Positions 17,173 to 26,012 of a stretch of DNA of 64,000 nt are shown in pieces. Both the position numbers and the translations under genes were made by a program. How positions within the stretch are numbered: the stretch's first letter is position 1; each line of letters opens with the position of its first letter. Below the pieces are notes generated by a model. The model was not told where the DNA came from. It ran no database searches and saw only the letters and a list, made by a program, of their open reading frames with translations. This DNA comes from Bacillota bacterium. Its GTDB lineage: Bacteria > Bacillota > Clostridia > Peptostreptococcales > Anaerovoracaceae. The stretch is from positions 1 through 64,000 of the forward strand of contig JANYJS010000083.1 of assembly GCA_025361765.1 (NCBI GenBank). Reading direction: 5' to 3'.

Positions 17173-18660
17173 ATGATCACATATAAAAGCACAAGAGGCG
17201 GAACAGAGACTAAAAACTCGGCTCAGGCCATTATACAGGGTATAGCGGCAAACAAGGGGCTATTCGTACCAGATTCAATGCCAAAGCTTGCGATGAAATT
17301 AGAAGATATGAAAGATATGACATACCAGGAGATTGCTTTTCTGGTCTTGGCTGGTTTTCTTTCGGATTATACCTCTGAAGAGCTTAAAGCGTGTATTGAT
17401 GAGGCTTATGATGAAAAATTCGAAGCAAAAGAAATTGCTCCTGTTGTAAAAGCTGGCGGCGCCTATTTTCTGGAGCTCTACCACGGAAGAACAGCGGCTT
17501 TTAAAGACATGGCCCTGTCCATTCTGCCCCATTTATTGACAACTGCTTTAAAAAAGGAAAAGGAAGACAAGAAGATTGTCATCCTGACAGCGACATCCGG
17601 AGATACGGGTAAGGCAGCTCTTTCGGGCTTTGCCAATGTGAAGAATACAGAAATCATCGTTTTTTATCCCAGCGAAGGAGTCAGCCAAGTTCAGGAAAAG
17701 CAGATGACATCCCAAGAGGGAGTAAACACCCACGTTTATGCTATTAAGGGCAATTTTGACGACGCTCAGACTGCGGTTAAAAAGATTTTCGCAGATGCTT
17801 CATTTGCTCAGGAATTGCTGGCTAAAGGCTATAAGTTGTCATCGGCAAACTCCATCAATATTGGCCGCCTTGTGCCTCAAATCGCCTATTTCATATACGC
17901 ATACGCAAAGCTGATTCAGCGGGGCGCCATTAAAGCAGGGGAACCCATCAACGTTGTTGTGCCTACGGGTAATTTCGGCAACATTTTAGCTGCTTATTAC
18001 GCAAAGCTAATCGGGCTTCCGGTTCATCGATTCATCTGTGCTTCCAATAAAAACAAAATACTGACCGACTTCATCAATACCGGGATTTATGACGCCAGAA
18101 GAGATTTTTACGTGACAAACAGCCCGTCTATGGATATTCTGATTTCCAGCAACCTGGAAAGGCTGCTTTATCATCTGAGTGGAAACCAGGGCACAGAGGT
18201 TCAGGGATTGATGGAAGCTTTAGAAAAAAATCATCATTATGAGGCCAGTGATCAGATTAAAGACGGTTTAAAAGAGTTTTATGGCGGCTTCGCAGATGAG
18301 AAAGCCACAAATGAGGCAATCGGAGAATTATATCAAAGTGACCATTACCTTATGGATACCCATACGGCCGTGGCCTATAGCGTCTACAAGTCGTATAGAG
18401 AGGCATCAGGAGATCAAACAGTATCGGTTATCGCGTCTACGGCCAGCGCTTATAAATTTGCGAACAGCGTCGCCCCTGCTATCGGGCTAGGTCATGAAGA
18501 CGATGAATTTGCCTATATCGAGAAGATCCATGAAAAAACCGGCGTCCAAATTCCATCTGGCCTTAAGAATCTTAAGGACAAGGAAGTCAGACACCGGGGC
18601 GTAATAGAGAAAGATCAGCTTTTGCAGGCGGTCAGGGATTCGCTAAGGAGCAGACATTAA
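17173..18660 (+). CDS. thrC: Threonine synthase
   Basis: Converts O-phosphohomoserine to threonine using PLP. The N-terminal MITYKSTRGG, the lysine motif HGRTAAFKDMALSILPHLL and the phosphate-binding ATSGDTGKAALSGF are diagnostic, and the GNFGNILAAYYAKLIGLPV segment follows. At 495 aa it is the long (fungal/Clostridial) type. It overlaps the 3' end of the convergent rhodanese gene by 4 nt. It appears co-transcribed with the upstream aminotransferase. Confidence 0.95.
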   Translation: MITYKSTRGGTETKNSAQAIIQGIAANKGLFVPDSMPKLAMKLEDMKDMTYQEIAFLVLAGFLSDYTSEELKACIDEAYDEKFEAKEIAPVVKAGGAYFLELYHGRTAAFKDMALSILPHLLTTALKKEKEDKKIVILTATSGDTGKAALSGFANVKNTEIIVFYPSEGVSQVQEKQMTSQEGVNTHVYAIKGNFDDAQTAVKKIFADASFAQELLAKGYKLSSANSINIGRLVPQIAYFIYAYAKLIQRGAIKAGEPINVVVPTGNFGNILAAYYAKLIGLPVHRFICASNKNKILTDFINTGIYDARRDFYVTNSPSMDILISSNLERLLYHLSGNQGTEVQGLMEALEKNHHYEASDQIKDGLKEFYGGFADEKATNEAIGELYQSDHYLMDTHTAVAYSVYKSYREASGDQTVSVIASTASAYKFANSVAPAIGLGHEDDEFAYIEKIHEKTGVQIPSGLKNLKDKEVRHRGVIEKDQLLQAVRDSLRSRH

Positions 18661-19073
18661 CGTTTTAGCCCGTAACTCCAAGTGACAAGTCCGCGATTCA
18701 TATGATAAATGGGGCCGTATTTATTCTTAACGAGAATACTTACGGCTCTTAAACTTCTATTTCCTGAAGCGCAGTGAACCAAAAGTGGCCTGCCTCTGAA
18801 TTTTTCAAGCTCTTTCATTCTTCTTAAAAGCTCTCCCAGCGGGAAGTTTTTAGCCCCTTGGATATGACCGGTTTTAAATTCTGCGGCAGTGCGGACATCG
18901 ATAATGACCAGGTCCTTTTGTGTTTTAATCAATTCAACGGCATCTTCAGCAGAGATGCTGGCCACGCTTTTGTTTGTGATCAGACGTATTTTGGGATATA
19001 AAAACAAGATTAGAACAACAACTGCCACAATATTGATGGCATTTTCTTTTAGAAATGGGATAACACTATCCAT
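18657..19073 (-). CDS. Rhodanese-like domain protein with N-terminal membrane anchor
   Basis: A 138-aa protein with a membrane segment (about residues 11-26) followed by a rhodanese domain. The active-site loop is HCASGNRS, with the catalytic Cys near residue 105. Such domains transfer or carry sulfane sulfur. The domain is complete and presumably tethered at the membrane face. It lies 21 nt after a small membrane protein gene with which it may share a transcript. Confidence 0.88.
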   Translation of the reverse strand: MDSVIPFLKENAINIVAVVVLILFLYPKIRLITNKSVASISAEDAVELIKTQKDLVIIDVRTAAEFKTGHIQGAKNFPLGELLRRMKELEKFRGRPLLVHCASGNRSLRAVSILVKNKYGPIYHMNRGLVTWSYGLKR

Positions 19074-19094
19074 TTTAATACCTTCTTTCCAGAA

Positions 19095-19298
19095 TTATTC
19101 AGTAAATTTTTTCAATGCAAATGGTGCAATCAGAAGGATAACACCTATGATGACAATAGCCATGACGTTTTGAAAAAAATAGGGATAAATCATCAAAGCA
19201 ATCCCAGTGAATAGAAAAAGCAGATCATCAGACTTTTTTCCATAGACAAAATAGCCTAACCCGAAGGCGCTCATAATTATACCGACAAATAAACCCAT
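19095..19298 (-). CDS. Small membrane protein of unknown function
   Basis: A 67-aa protein made almost wholly of two or three hydrophobic helices (GLFVGIIMSAFGLGYFVYG; LLFLFTGIALMIYPYFF; VMAIVIIGVILLIAPFAL). It is not recognised as a named family. The start is set at ATG 19298, eight to ten nt after AAGGAG; an upstream TTG or ATG would add ten residues. Placement just before the membrane-anchored rhodanese suggests the two work together, but this is inference. Confidence 0.7.
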   Translation of the reverse strand: MGLFVGIIMSAFGLGYFVYGKKSDDLLFLFTGIALMIYPYFFQNVMAIVIIGVILLIAPFALKKFTE

Positions 19299-19350
19299 TC
19301 TAATAAACTCCTTATAACACATTAGCATAAAGCGGCGGTTTTGGCAAAGG

Positions 19351-20601
19351 CTAAATCATCCAGGCGGGGATATACCAATTTTTCTGATCAATGGGCAGAA
19401 GATCGCTTGACATACAAAGGACTGCGCCATTTCCGATATTTATTTTAAGCTGCGCAAGTTCACCGAATTTTTCGGGCTCAGTTAATGACGATAATACTTT
19501 AAACTGCTTAACTGAGTCTTTTCCAGGCGAGGCTGACTTCTTCGATTCGATGGGATAGAGCGTGCCATCATGCAAGATGAGCAGGTCGATTTCCTTTTGA
19601 TCTTTATCACGATAATAATACACGGGAGGAGTTTTTCCGGCATTTAGCCAGCTTTTATATATTTCCGAGAAAACATAGCTTTCAAAGAATGCACCAGACA
19701 TCGCTCCTCGTTCTAATGTCTCTGAGCTGCTCCATTTTAAAAGATAAGCGCAAAGCCCAGTATCAAGAAAATGAAGAAGCGGCATTTTTGTTACGCGCTT
19801 TAATATGTTGTTGTGAAAGGGCTGCACAAGGGCAACAATGCTTGATGACACAAGAATAGACAGCCATTTTTTTGCGGTTGGGGGACTGATCCCGGCGTCT
19901 CTTGCAATTTCATCATAAATGATCGGCTTTGCTGTTCTTGCGGCAACGACCGTCATAAAATTAAAGAACGCCATTTCATCCCCAACTTGGGTTAAATCTC
20001 TGATATCTCTTTGAAGATAAGTGTTGACGTAGGATTTATAGTAGGTTTCGATGTCAAGATCATCAGCATAGACGGCAGGCATGCTGCCTTTAAAAATGCG
20101 ATGGTATGTTTGCATTAAATCCATCCTTTTTACAGTGCCTATCCTTGCCATCAGCCTTTGAGGAGTTGGTATAAATTTCTCTGAGATCGTGCCATTAATT
20201 TCACTGTTGGAAAGCCCAAGCAACTCAATAATGCCCACTCTGCCGGCGAGAGATTCGCTGACATTTTTCATGGTTTGAAACACCTGAGAACCAGTAAGCC
20301 AAAAGTCACCTTTGTTTTTTGAAGCGTCAACACTCATTTTAATATAAGGGAAAATCTCCGGAGCATATTGAATTTCATCAATAATAATAGGTGGCGTATA
20401 TCGCTGCATAAACAGTGCTGGATCATTTTTGGCGAGCATCCTTGCATCGGGATCGTCCAATGTGACATATCCGCGTTCTTTTTCAGCAAGCTTTTGAAGC
20501 AAGGTGGTTTTGCCGACCTGCCTTGGGCCTGTAATTAAAAGCACACCAAACTGTTTTGATATTTGCAAAACGACATTTTCTGCAGCGCGTTTAATATACA
20601 T
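19351..20601 (-). CDS. AAA ATPase with DUF4143 C-terminal domain
   Basis: A 416-aa ATP-binding protein. Walker A is GPRQVGKTT near residue 27 and Walker B is IIIDEIQ near 74. An arginine-rich sensor-like region leads to the DUF4143 domain (about 200-370), with the terminal nuclease-like strand IDLLILHDGTLYPIESKKS (E/D...ExK). These AAA_14/DUF4143 proteins are common, often horizontally transferred, and of unknown function. A good GAGGAG site precedes the ATG. Three 40-bp-period repeats and a promoter lie upstream (20644-20820). Confidence 0.88.
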   Translation of the reverse strand: MYIKRAAENVVLQISKQFGVLLITGPRQVGKTTLLQKLAEKERGYVTLDDPDARMLAKNDPALFMQRYTPPIIIDEIQYAPEIFPYIKMSVDASKNKGDFWLTGSQVFQTMKNVSESLAGRVGIIELLGLSNSEINGTISEKFIPTPQRLMARIGTVKRMDLMQTYHRIFKGSMPAVYADDLDIETYYKSYVNTYLQRDIRDLTQVGDEMAFFNFMTVVAARTAKPIIYDEIARDAGISPPTAKKWLSILVSSSIVALVQPFHNNILKRVTKMPLLHFLDTGLCAYLLKWSSSETLERGAMSGAFFESYVFSEIYKSWLNAGKTPPVYYYRDKDQKEIDLLILHDGTLYPIESKKSASPGKDSVKQFKVLSSLTEPEKFGELAQLKINIGNGAVLCMSSDLLPIDQKNWYIPAWMI

Positions 20602-20643
20602 CTTAAAAAACTCCTCTTCCCAATTATTCCGTCAAATCTAAAA

Positions 20644-20680
20644 TATAATTTTATTTTAGACCAATTTGTCAAAAAGTCAA
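20644..20680 (-). promoter_or_regulatory. Candidate promoter of the AAA/DUF4143 gene
   Basis: On the minus strand, TTGACT (20680-20675) and TAAAAT (20658-20653) are 16 bp apart. A second pairing, TTGACA (20672-20667) with ATTATA (20649-20644) at 17 bp, overlaps it. Either would start transcription about 40 nt before the ATG at 20601. Confidence 0.45.
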
Positions 20681-20720
20681 TTTATTTATAATTCGAAAAT
20701 TGGAAGCAAATAAAGGTTTA

Positions 20721-20820
20721 GTTCTAGCTTAAAAGAACTAAATGATGAAAATGCAATGTAGTTCTGTTATAAAAGAACGAATTGATACAAATGTAATATA
20801 ATTTTGTTACAAAAGAACTA
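20721..20820. repeat. Three imperfect repeats with a 40-bp period
   Basis: Units begin at 20721, 20761 and 20801. Each contains GTTCT-N8-AGAAC (the third is degenerate), so each can form a small dyad. The repeats lie between the lon terminator and the promoter of the AAA/DUF4143 gene, where an operator array would be expected. With the flanking promoter and terminator they account for most of the 281-bp spacer. Confidence 0.75.
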
Positions 20821-20823
20821 GTC

Positions 20824-20871
20824 AAAACCCGTAGAATGAAAGTGCACTTCACTTTCACTCCGCGGGTTTTT
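20824..20871 (-). terminator. Rho-independent terminator of tetR-lon operon
   Basis: A 21-bp hairpin (20824-20844 with 20850-20870) has only one mismatch and two G-U pairs when read as minus-strand RNA, but two mismatches as plus-strand RNA. It ends in TTTT on the minus strand, 12 nt after the lon stop codon, which fits a lon terminator. Confidence 0.85.
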
Positions 20872-20882
20872 AAAATGTGACT

Positions 20883-23228
20883 TTAACGCTTAATGTCTGC
20901 CTGCATATCACTACCGTCCTTCAGCCATGGAACAATGGCTGCTCTGGGGAGGGAAATCATAAGGGTTTCTCGAAGGACATCTTCAATGGTTTCAACCTGA
21001 ATGACCTCTAATTGGCTGATAACCTCTTCGGGTATGTCCTTTAGATCAACTGCGTTATCCTTTGGAATCAATGCTTTTTTGATGCCTGCCCTTTGAGCGG
21101 CAATCAGTTTTTCCTTTAACCCGCCAATTGGGAGCACCAGACCTCTGAGGGTGATTTCTCCTGTCATAGCCAGCTTTCCGCTTACTGGGATTCCTGTCAC
21201 TAATGAAGCAAGTGCAGTGAAGAGAGCTATCCCGGCCGAAGGGCCATCCTTTGGCACCGAACCTGAAGGAACGTGTATGTGAAGGTCCTTCTCCTTGAAG
21301 GGGACTGTATTAATCGGCAGCCTTGATTTCAGAAGGCTTAGGGAGATCTTTGCAGATTCCTTCATCACATCTCCCAGCTGGCCAGTTATGATCACATCGC
21401 CATTCCCGGGCATGTCTGTTGCTTCAATGAATAAAATTTCTCCGCCAACGGGCGTCCAAGCAAGGCCAGTCACAACGCCGGGAGGATTATAGTCTTGAGC
21501 CAAATCATGGCGCGATACCTGCCTGCCAAGGATTTCCTGTAGGCTTTCTACAGTAATGATCAGAGGCTTTGGCTCATCGCCCAGTATGACTTTTTCCGTC
21601 GTTACTCGTGCCAAGGTGTTGAGTTGTTTTTTGAGACCGCGCACGCCGGCTTCAAGTGTATAGTCCGAAATGATTCTGTGCAGGGTTTCATCTTCAATCT
21701 GTATGTCATCAACGGTTAATCCATGTTCAGACAAGGATTCGGGAATCAAATGGTTCTTTCCTATATGAAACTTCTCGCTTGTAGTATAGCTTGAAACCTG
21801 AATCACTTCCATACGGTCAAGAAGAGGCCTAGGAATGCTTTCAACGGAATTTGCCGTAGCGATAAACAATACATTTGAGAGATCATAGGGTAGGTCTAAA
21901 TAATGATCGGTAAAGGTGTTGTTCTGTTCCGGATCAAGGACTTCCAAAAGAGCACTCGCCGGATCTCCGCTGTAACCGACCATCAGCTTGTCTATTTCGT
22001 CAAGGACCATCACCGGGTTCATCACGCCGGCATTCTTTATGCTTTGGATAATACGGCCCGGCAATGCGCCAACATAGGTTCTGCGATGACCACGTATTTC
22101 AGCTTCATCTCGGATTCCGCCAAGACTCAGTCTGACATATTTTCTATCCAGCGCCTGGGCAATGCTCTTTCCCAAACTGGTTTTCCCGGTGCCGGGAGGA
22201 CCAACTAAAAGCAGAATCAAACCTTTTTTATTTTTTCTAAGATGCATGACGGCAAGCTGCTGTATGATTCTGTCTTTGACCTTATCGAGGCCATAATGCT
22301 GCTCATTTAAAATACGTCTCGCTTCACCGATATTGATGGGTTTTTCATCTCCGAGCTGCCATGGCAGGCCGACAATCAAATCGAGGTAATTTCTGATGAC
22401 GTTATATTCGGAACTGCTGGGACCTTGGCTTTCCATTTTATCCAGCTCTTCAAGAGCGGCCGCCTGTATGTCTTCTGGCATATGGGCGCTTAGGATGCGA
22501 TTTCTATAATCCTTATCCTTCTTTTCCGGCTTGCCTTCATTCAATTCTTCCTGAATCACCTTAAGCTGCTCTCTAAGGGCTGCTTCTCGATAATTCTTGT
22601 TGGCTTTATCCGAAAAGCGCTCGGCCATTTCGATCTGAAGCTGCAAGGACTCTTTCATCCTTAAAAAGTAATCAATGAACATGAGACTGCGCTCTTTCAA
22701 AGAAGCTGTCTCCATAAGTGCATATTTTTCTTCGTTGGAAAGGGGGAGGAACTGGGATATATGGCCGATCAGCCTGTTCAAATCATCAATCTCATCGACA
22801 ACTTTCGTGATATGGTCTGAATCTCTGAACTTTGCAGCGATTTCATGTGAAATCCCTTTGATGTAATCCATCATTTCCTTTTGGCTTTTCTCATTCATGT
22901 CTATATTTTCCGGAACAGAAACGACCTTTCCATTGATATAATTCTTGGAAATCTCTATTTCGGATACTTCAACCTGGTCTTTTACTTTGACCTGAAGCTG
23001 AAAGCCCTTCTCTAAGGTCGTAATACCTGTTACTTCAAGTATAAAGCCCACTTTATGAAAGTCATCAGCCTTCATGTCTTTTTTTGACTGACTTGATTTA
23101 AGTGGTAGTGCGATGACTTGCTGATTTTCATCAGACAAGAGTTTTAATTCTTCTTTGTTTAGTTGGTTTAGTCTCAAAGTATGCTTCATACCTGGAAGCA
23201 ATACCAAATCTATGATTGGAAGTATCAT
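20883..23228 (-). CDS. lon: ATP-dependent protease Lon
   Basis: Cytoplasmic protease degrading misfolded and regulatory proteins. Domains: N-terminal LON substrate domain (about residues 1-190), helical linker, AAA module with Walker A GPPGTGKT near residue 342 and Walker B VMVLDEIDK, then the protease domain with catalytic Ser in KDGPSAG near 663 and Lys in GGLKEK near 705. About 780 aa is standard. ATG 23228 is favoured, because AAAGGGTG is well spaced before it; GTG 23237 is an alternative. A TetR-family gene starts the operon 20-30 nt upstream, so lon expression is probably under that repressor. Confidence 0.95.
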   Translation of the reverse strand: MILPIIDLVLLPGMKHTLRLNQLNKEELKLLSDENQQVIALPLKSSQSKKDMKADDFHKVGFILEVTGITTLEKGFQLQVKVKDQVEVSEIEISKNYINGKVVSVPENIDMNEKSQKEMMDYIKGISHEIAAKFRDSDHITKVVDEIDDLNRLIGHISQFLPLSNEEKYALMETASLKERSLMFIDYFLRMKESLQLQIEMAERFSDKANKNYREAALREQLKVIQEELNEGKPEKKDKDYRNRILSAHMPEDIQAAALEELDKMESQGPSSSEYNVIRNYLDLIVGLPWQLGDEKPINIGEARRILNEQHYGLDKVKDRIIQQLAVMHLRKNKKGLILLLVGPPGTGKTSLGKSIAQALDRKYVRLSLGGIRDEAEIRGHRRTYVGALPGRIIQSIKNAGVMNPVMVLDEIDKLMVGYSGDPASALLEVLDPEQNNTFTDHYLDLPYDLSNVLFIATANSVESIPRPLLDRMEVIQVSSYTTSEKFHIGKNHLIPESLSEHGLTVDDIQIEDETLHRIISDYTLEAGVRGLKKQLNTLARVTTEKVILGDEPKPLIITVESLQEILGRQVSRHDLAQDYNPPGVVTGLAWTPVGGEILFIEATDMPGNGDVIITGQLGDVMKESAKISLSLLKSRLPINTVPFKEKDLHIHVPSGSVPKDGPSAGIALFTALASLVTGIPVSGKLAMTGEITLRGLVLPIGGLKEKLIAAQRAGIKKALIPKDNAVDLKDIPEEVISQLEVIQVETIEDVLRETLMISLPRAAIVPWLKDGSDMQADIKR

Positions 23229-23257
23229 ATCTGTCACCCTTTCTTTAATTTAAATCA

Positions 23258-23821
23258 CTATTTTAACAGTGCGTTTCGAATGATTTGGATCATCTCATCC
23301 AGCATATCTTCTGAGTTTGATCCGGTTTTATAAGGTTTAATGGCAATGGTCTTCACTGGATAAAAGAGAATTGCCCAAATGTTTTCGTTGTTAAAATTGT
23401 TCAATATGCCACGTTCTTTATAGTCTCTCAAAATGCCATTTAAGGATGCAGTCCCTCGTAGATCCTGACAACCTTCATGCAGTGATGGACAGGACCTGAA
23501 TTGCTCGACAAAATGGAATGTTTCTGTGTTCTCATGAATATAGTGATAATACTGCCTGATCAAGACATCAATCAACTCTTCTCCCGACATCTCTGGGATG
23601 AGCTTTTGAAGTAAAAAGTCAAAAACATCTTCGGCATACTCCTGGTAAATATCGCGCAGCATTTCTTCTTTATTTTGGTAATAAATATAGACTGTGGCAG
23701 GAGATACACCAGCTAACCTTGCGATCTTAGAAATCGATGTGCCATGAAAGCCTTCCTGCAAAATCAATTGAACCACTGACTTTTTAATGCTGTTCTGTTT
23801 CTCATCGTCTTTTTTTCTCAT
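23258..23821 (-). CDS. TetR family transcriptional regulator, first gene of lon operon
   Basis: A 187-aa repressor-type regulator. The helix-turn-helix spans about residues 10-56 (GFHGTSISKIARLAGVSPATVYIYYQNKEEML), and a helical ligand-binding domain follows. It precedes lon closely, and its own promoter carries a perfect palindrome in the spacer (23864-23873). The likely reading is an autoregulated operon in which an unknown ligand or stress signal releases both the regulator and Lon. TetR control of lon is not the usual arrangement in Bacillota, where CtsR or HrcA-type control is more familiar. Confidence 0.9.
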   Translation of the reverse strand: MRKKDDEKQNSIKKSVVQLILQEGFHGTSISKIARLAGVSPATVYIYYQNKEEMLRDIYQEYAEDVFDFLLQKLIPEMSGEELIDVLIRQYYHYIHENTETFHFVEQFRSCPSLHEGCQDLRGTASLNGILRDYKERGILNNFNNENIWAILFYPVKTIAIKPYKTGSNSEDMLDEMIQIIRNALLK

Positions 23822-23855
23822 AAAACCACCTATTCAATATGATAGCTATAGACGT

Positions 23856-23884
23856 ATAATAAATGAACGTTCACTTAATGTCAA
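23856..23884 (-). promoter_or_regulatory. tetR-lon promoter with palindromic operator in spacer
   Basis: On the minus strand, TTGACA (23884-23879) and TATTAT (23861-23856) are 17 bp apart. The spacer contains the perfect palindrome TGAACGTTCA (23864-23873). A repressor bound there would block RNA polymerase. This is the expected layout for TetR-family autorepression. Confidence 0.75.
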
Positions 23885-24045
23885 GCGAATTCAAATAAAT
23901 TTTCGGGCTTTGTGATTAATATCATTCTATTTAATGCGACAGTATCGGGAAATGAATGATTATTTTTACCAAATAATGAGGTGAAATGTACGGCAAAATG
24001 ATGTAAAATATTTTTATACTAAGTAAAAGAGAGGTAACGGAATTA

Positions 24046-25299
24046 ATGGAAGAGCTAAGTAAGATTGACAGGCAAAATAATGAAGAAGGCCCAAATGCCA
24101 AAAACGAACCGAATGTTTCGGGTAGCCCGAATGCGGTAGAAGTTCCAAATGTGTCAGAAGATCAGAGTACCATGGCTGACTTTATGGATGAAATAGAAAA
24201 ATCCATGAGGAAGGTATCTAAAGATGATATCCTAAAAGGTACCATTATAGAGGCCAATGAAGGAGAAATCCTTGTCAATATCAACCATACCTCAGATGGC
24301 ATCATTACAAAGGAAGAAATGACTGATGATTTTGATTATCAAGCTGGGGACGATATATCGGTGCTTGTTCTTAATCCGCATGATCACGAAGGGAATGTTT
24401 TGCTTTCTCACAAAAGTGCGGAAGAACTTGTAGGCTGGGAAGAATTGGAAGAAGCCTTTGATCAAAACAAGAAAATTAAGGTAAAAGTAACGGAAGTTGT
24501 CAAGGGCGGCGTTGCAGCTACCTACCGTAATGTCAGATGCTTTATTCCGGGTTCTCTTTTGTCCTATCGGTTTGTAGAAGACATGAGCACTTATGTGGGC
24601 AAGGAATTAGAGGTTGTAGTCGAAGATTTTGACAAAGAGAAGAAAAGAGCTGTCCTTTCGAGGAAGGCTATCGAAGAAGTTGAAAGACAAGGTATGAAGA
24701 AAGAACTGATGGGGCAGCTTAAGGTCGGTGAAATGCGGCAGGGCGTTGTAACCAAGCTGATGAAATTCGGTGCCTTTGTTGACCTCGGCGGAGTGGAAGG
24801 CCTCATTTATCTGGATGACCTGGCCTGGCATCGAGTCAACGACCCATCAGAAGTGGTTTCCGAAGGGGATCAGGTGACGGTATTCGTTGCAAAGATTGAT
24901 CGAAAGAACAATAAAATCAGTCTGGTATTAAAAAACGTCGAGGAAGACCCATGGAAGGGCGCCGCCGACTATTATAGGGTGGATGATTTGATCTCAGGCA
25001 CTGTCGTCAGGCTTACCGACTTCGGCGCCTTTGTGGAAGTAGAGGCAGGCATAGAAGGCCTGGTTCATATATCCGAAATTTCCTCTGAACGCATCAGAAA
25101 GGCTTCCGATATCTTAAAGGCGGGAGACTTGATTAAAGCTGTCGTACTGAGTATTGACGAAAAAGAAAAAAGGCTTAGCTTAAGCATCAAGGATGCAGAG
25201 GGTCAAGGAGAAGAGGCTGCCTCGCTGGTTCAAGAAGAACAAACCAATACCCTTGGTGATAAATTTGGAGATAAATTCAAGGATTTCTTCAAAAAATAA
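24046..25299 (+). CDS. rpsA: S1 RNA-binding domain protein (ribosomal protein S1 homologue)
   Basis: A 417-aa protein with four consecutive S1 (OB-fold) domains at about residues 65-130, 145-215, 228-302 and 315-385. The third and fourth carry the best consensus (KFGAFVDLGGVEGLIYLDDLAW; DFGAFVEVEAGIEGLVHISEIS). A polar N-terminal tail (PNAKNEPNVSGSPNAVEVPNVSE) has an imperfect N/P/V repeat. Bacillota S1 homologues bind RNA, but their importance in translation initiation is less certain than in proteobacteria. It is transcribed divergently from tetR-lon. Confidence 0.88.
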   Translation: MEELSKIDRQNNEEGPNAKNEPNVSGSPNAVEVPNVSEDQSTMADFMDEIEKSMRKVSKDDILKGTIIEANEGEILVNINHTSDGIITKEEMTDDFDYQAGDDISVLVLNPHDHEGNVLLSHKSAEELVGWEELEEAFDQNKKIKVKVTEVVKGGVAATYRNVRCFIPGSLLSYRFVEDMSTYVGKELEVVVEDFDKEKKRAVLSRKAIEEVERQGMKKELMGQLKVGEMRQGVVTKLMKFGAFVDLGGVEGLIYLDDLAWHRVNDPSEVVSEGDQVTVFVAKIDRKNNKISLVLKNVEEDPWKGAADYYRVDDLISGTVVRLTDFGAFVEVEAGIEGLVHISEISSERIRKASDILKAGDLIKAVVLSIDEKEKRLSLSIKDAEGQGEEAASLVQEEQTNTLGDKFGDKFKDFFKK

Positions 25300-25378
25300 T
25301 ACCGGTGGATCAATGCTTAATTAAAATGAAAAACTGCACCATGTTCATAAAATGATAAAATGGAAGGAGTTTTACAAA

Positions 25379-25678
25379 ATGGCAAGAAGAATAACATTAG
25401 TCGCTTTAGTTATAGCGTTAATGATTTTTACTTTGACGGGGTGCGTACCTGGAGATGGCACATATACCTCTTCTCACCCGGCGGGTTTCTTTTGGGGCAT
25501 TTGGCATGGGTGGATGGCACCTCTATCAATAATAATTGGCTTGTTTGATCATAATATCCGTGTCTATGAAGTCTTAAATACTGGCTGGTGGTATGATCTG
25601 GGCTTTTATGCAGCCATTATCAGCGGCTTTGGCGGGTTGTCCCTGACACGAAAAAGGAGGAAAAAGGAAGAGAGCTAA
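25379..25678 (+). CDS. Small membrane lipoprotein of unknown function
   Basis: A 99-aa protein from ATG 25379, which sits 8 nt after AAGGAGT; an upstream ATG at 25352 would break the signal peptide. Signal peptide with lipobox LTGC near residue 21, a Trp/Gly-rich stretch (GFFWGIWHGWMAPLSIIIGLF), a second hydrophobic helix and a basic Arg/Lys end. Small proteins of this layout are widespread in Clostridia and Bacteroidota, but no function is known to me. Confidence 0.7.
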   Translation: MARRITLVALVIALMIFTLTGCVPGDGTYTSSHPAGFFWGIWHGWMAPLSIIIGLFDHNIRVYEVLNTGWWYDLGFYAAIISGFGGLSLTRKRRKKEES

Positions 25679-25741
25679 GTATTTGGGCAAACAATGGCAG
25701 ATTCTGTTCTTTTGAGACTTTAAAAATTATAATCTGGGAAC

Positions 25742-25770
25742 TTGTTTTTATTATGAAGATGTAGTATTAT
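25742..25770 (+). promoter_or_regulatory. Promoter for tRNA-Ser / SRP RNA
   Basis: TTGTTT (25742-25747) and TATTAT (25765-25770) are 17 bp apart. The predicted start lies about 10 nt before the tRNA 5' end. No clear promoter separates the tRNA from the SRP RNA, so both may come from this transcript. Confidence 0.6.
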
Positions 25771-25786
25771 TGTCTTCGACGGTTTT

Positions 25787-25874
25787 GGAGAGATGACCGA
25801 GTGGCTAAGGGGCACGCCTGGAAAGCGTGTAAGGTGTTAAAGCCCCGCGGGTTCGAGTCCCGCTCTCTCCGCCA
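25787..25874 (+). tRNA. tRNA-Ser (anticodon GGA)
   Basis: Class II tRNA with acceptor arms GGAGAGA/TCTCTCC, anticodon GGA in a CTGGAAA loop, a long variable arm (GTGTTAAAGCCCC region), T-loop GTTCGAGTC and an encoded CCA end. It reads UCC/UCU serine codons. It lies directly upstream of the SRP RNA, as in Bacillus. Confidence 0.95.
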
Positions 25875-25909
25875 AATGAGAATTGTCCTTTTTTAGCTTC
25901 GTATGAGCG

Positions 25910-26012
25910 TGGACTGGGTCCTGCGCAATAAGAGTCTGTGAACCTCGTCAGGTCCGGAAGGAAGCAGCGATAAGCGGGTCTTCTTATGTGCCGCAGCAAA
26001 ACCTTTTCCATT
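25910..26012 (+). ncRNA. ffs: Small signal recognition particle RNA (4.5S/SRP RNA)
   Basis: Contains the invariant apical domain GTCAGGTCCGGAAGGAAGCA (25947-25966) and the matching lower strand ending ATGTGCCGCAGCA. It is of the short bacterial type without an Alu domain. Wider arms AATTGTCCTTT/AAAGGGCAATT (25881-25891/26029-26039) and TAGCTTCG/CGAAGCTA (25894-25901/26019-26026) enclose the RNA in a long precursor helix that may direct processing. It binds Ffh to target membrane proteins. Exact mature ends are estimated. Confidence 0.92.

Noticed and set aside
20721-20820. Possible CRISPR remnant at the 40-bp-period repeats
   Set aside because: Repeats are imperfect with dyads and near-continuous similarity; no real spacers and no cas genes.
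23864-23873. LexA (SOS) box in the lon promoter
   Set aside because: TGAACGTTCA has no 4-bp gap between GAAC and GTTC; it fits a TetR-type palindrome, not GAAC-N4-GTTC.
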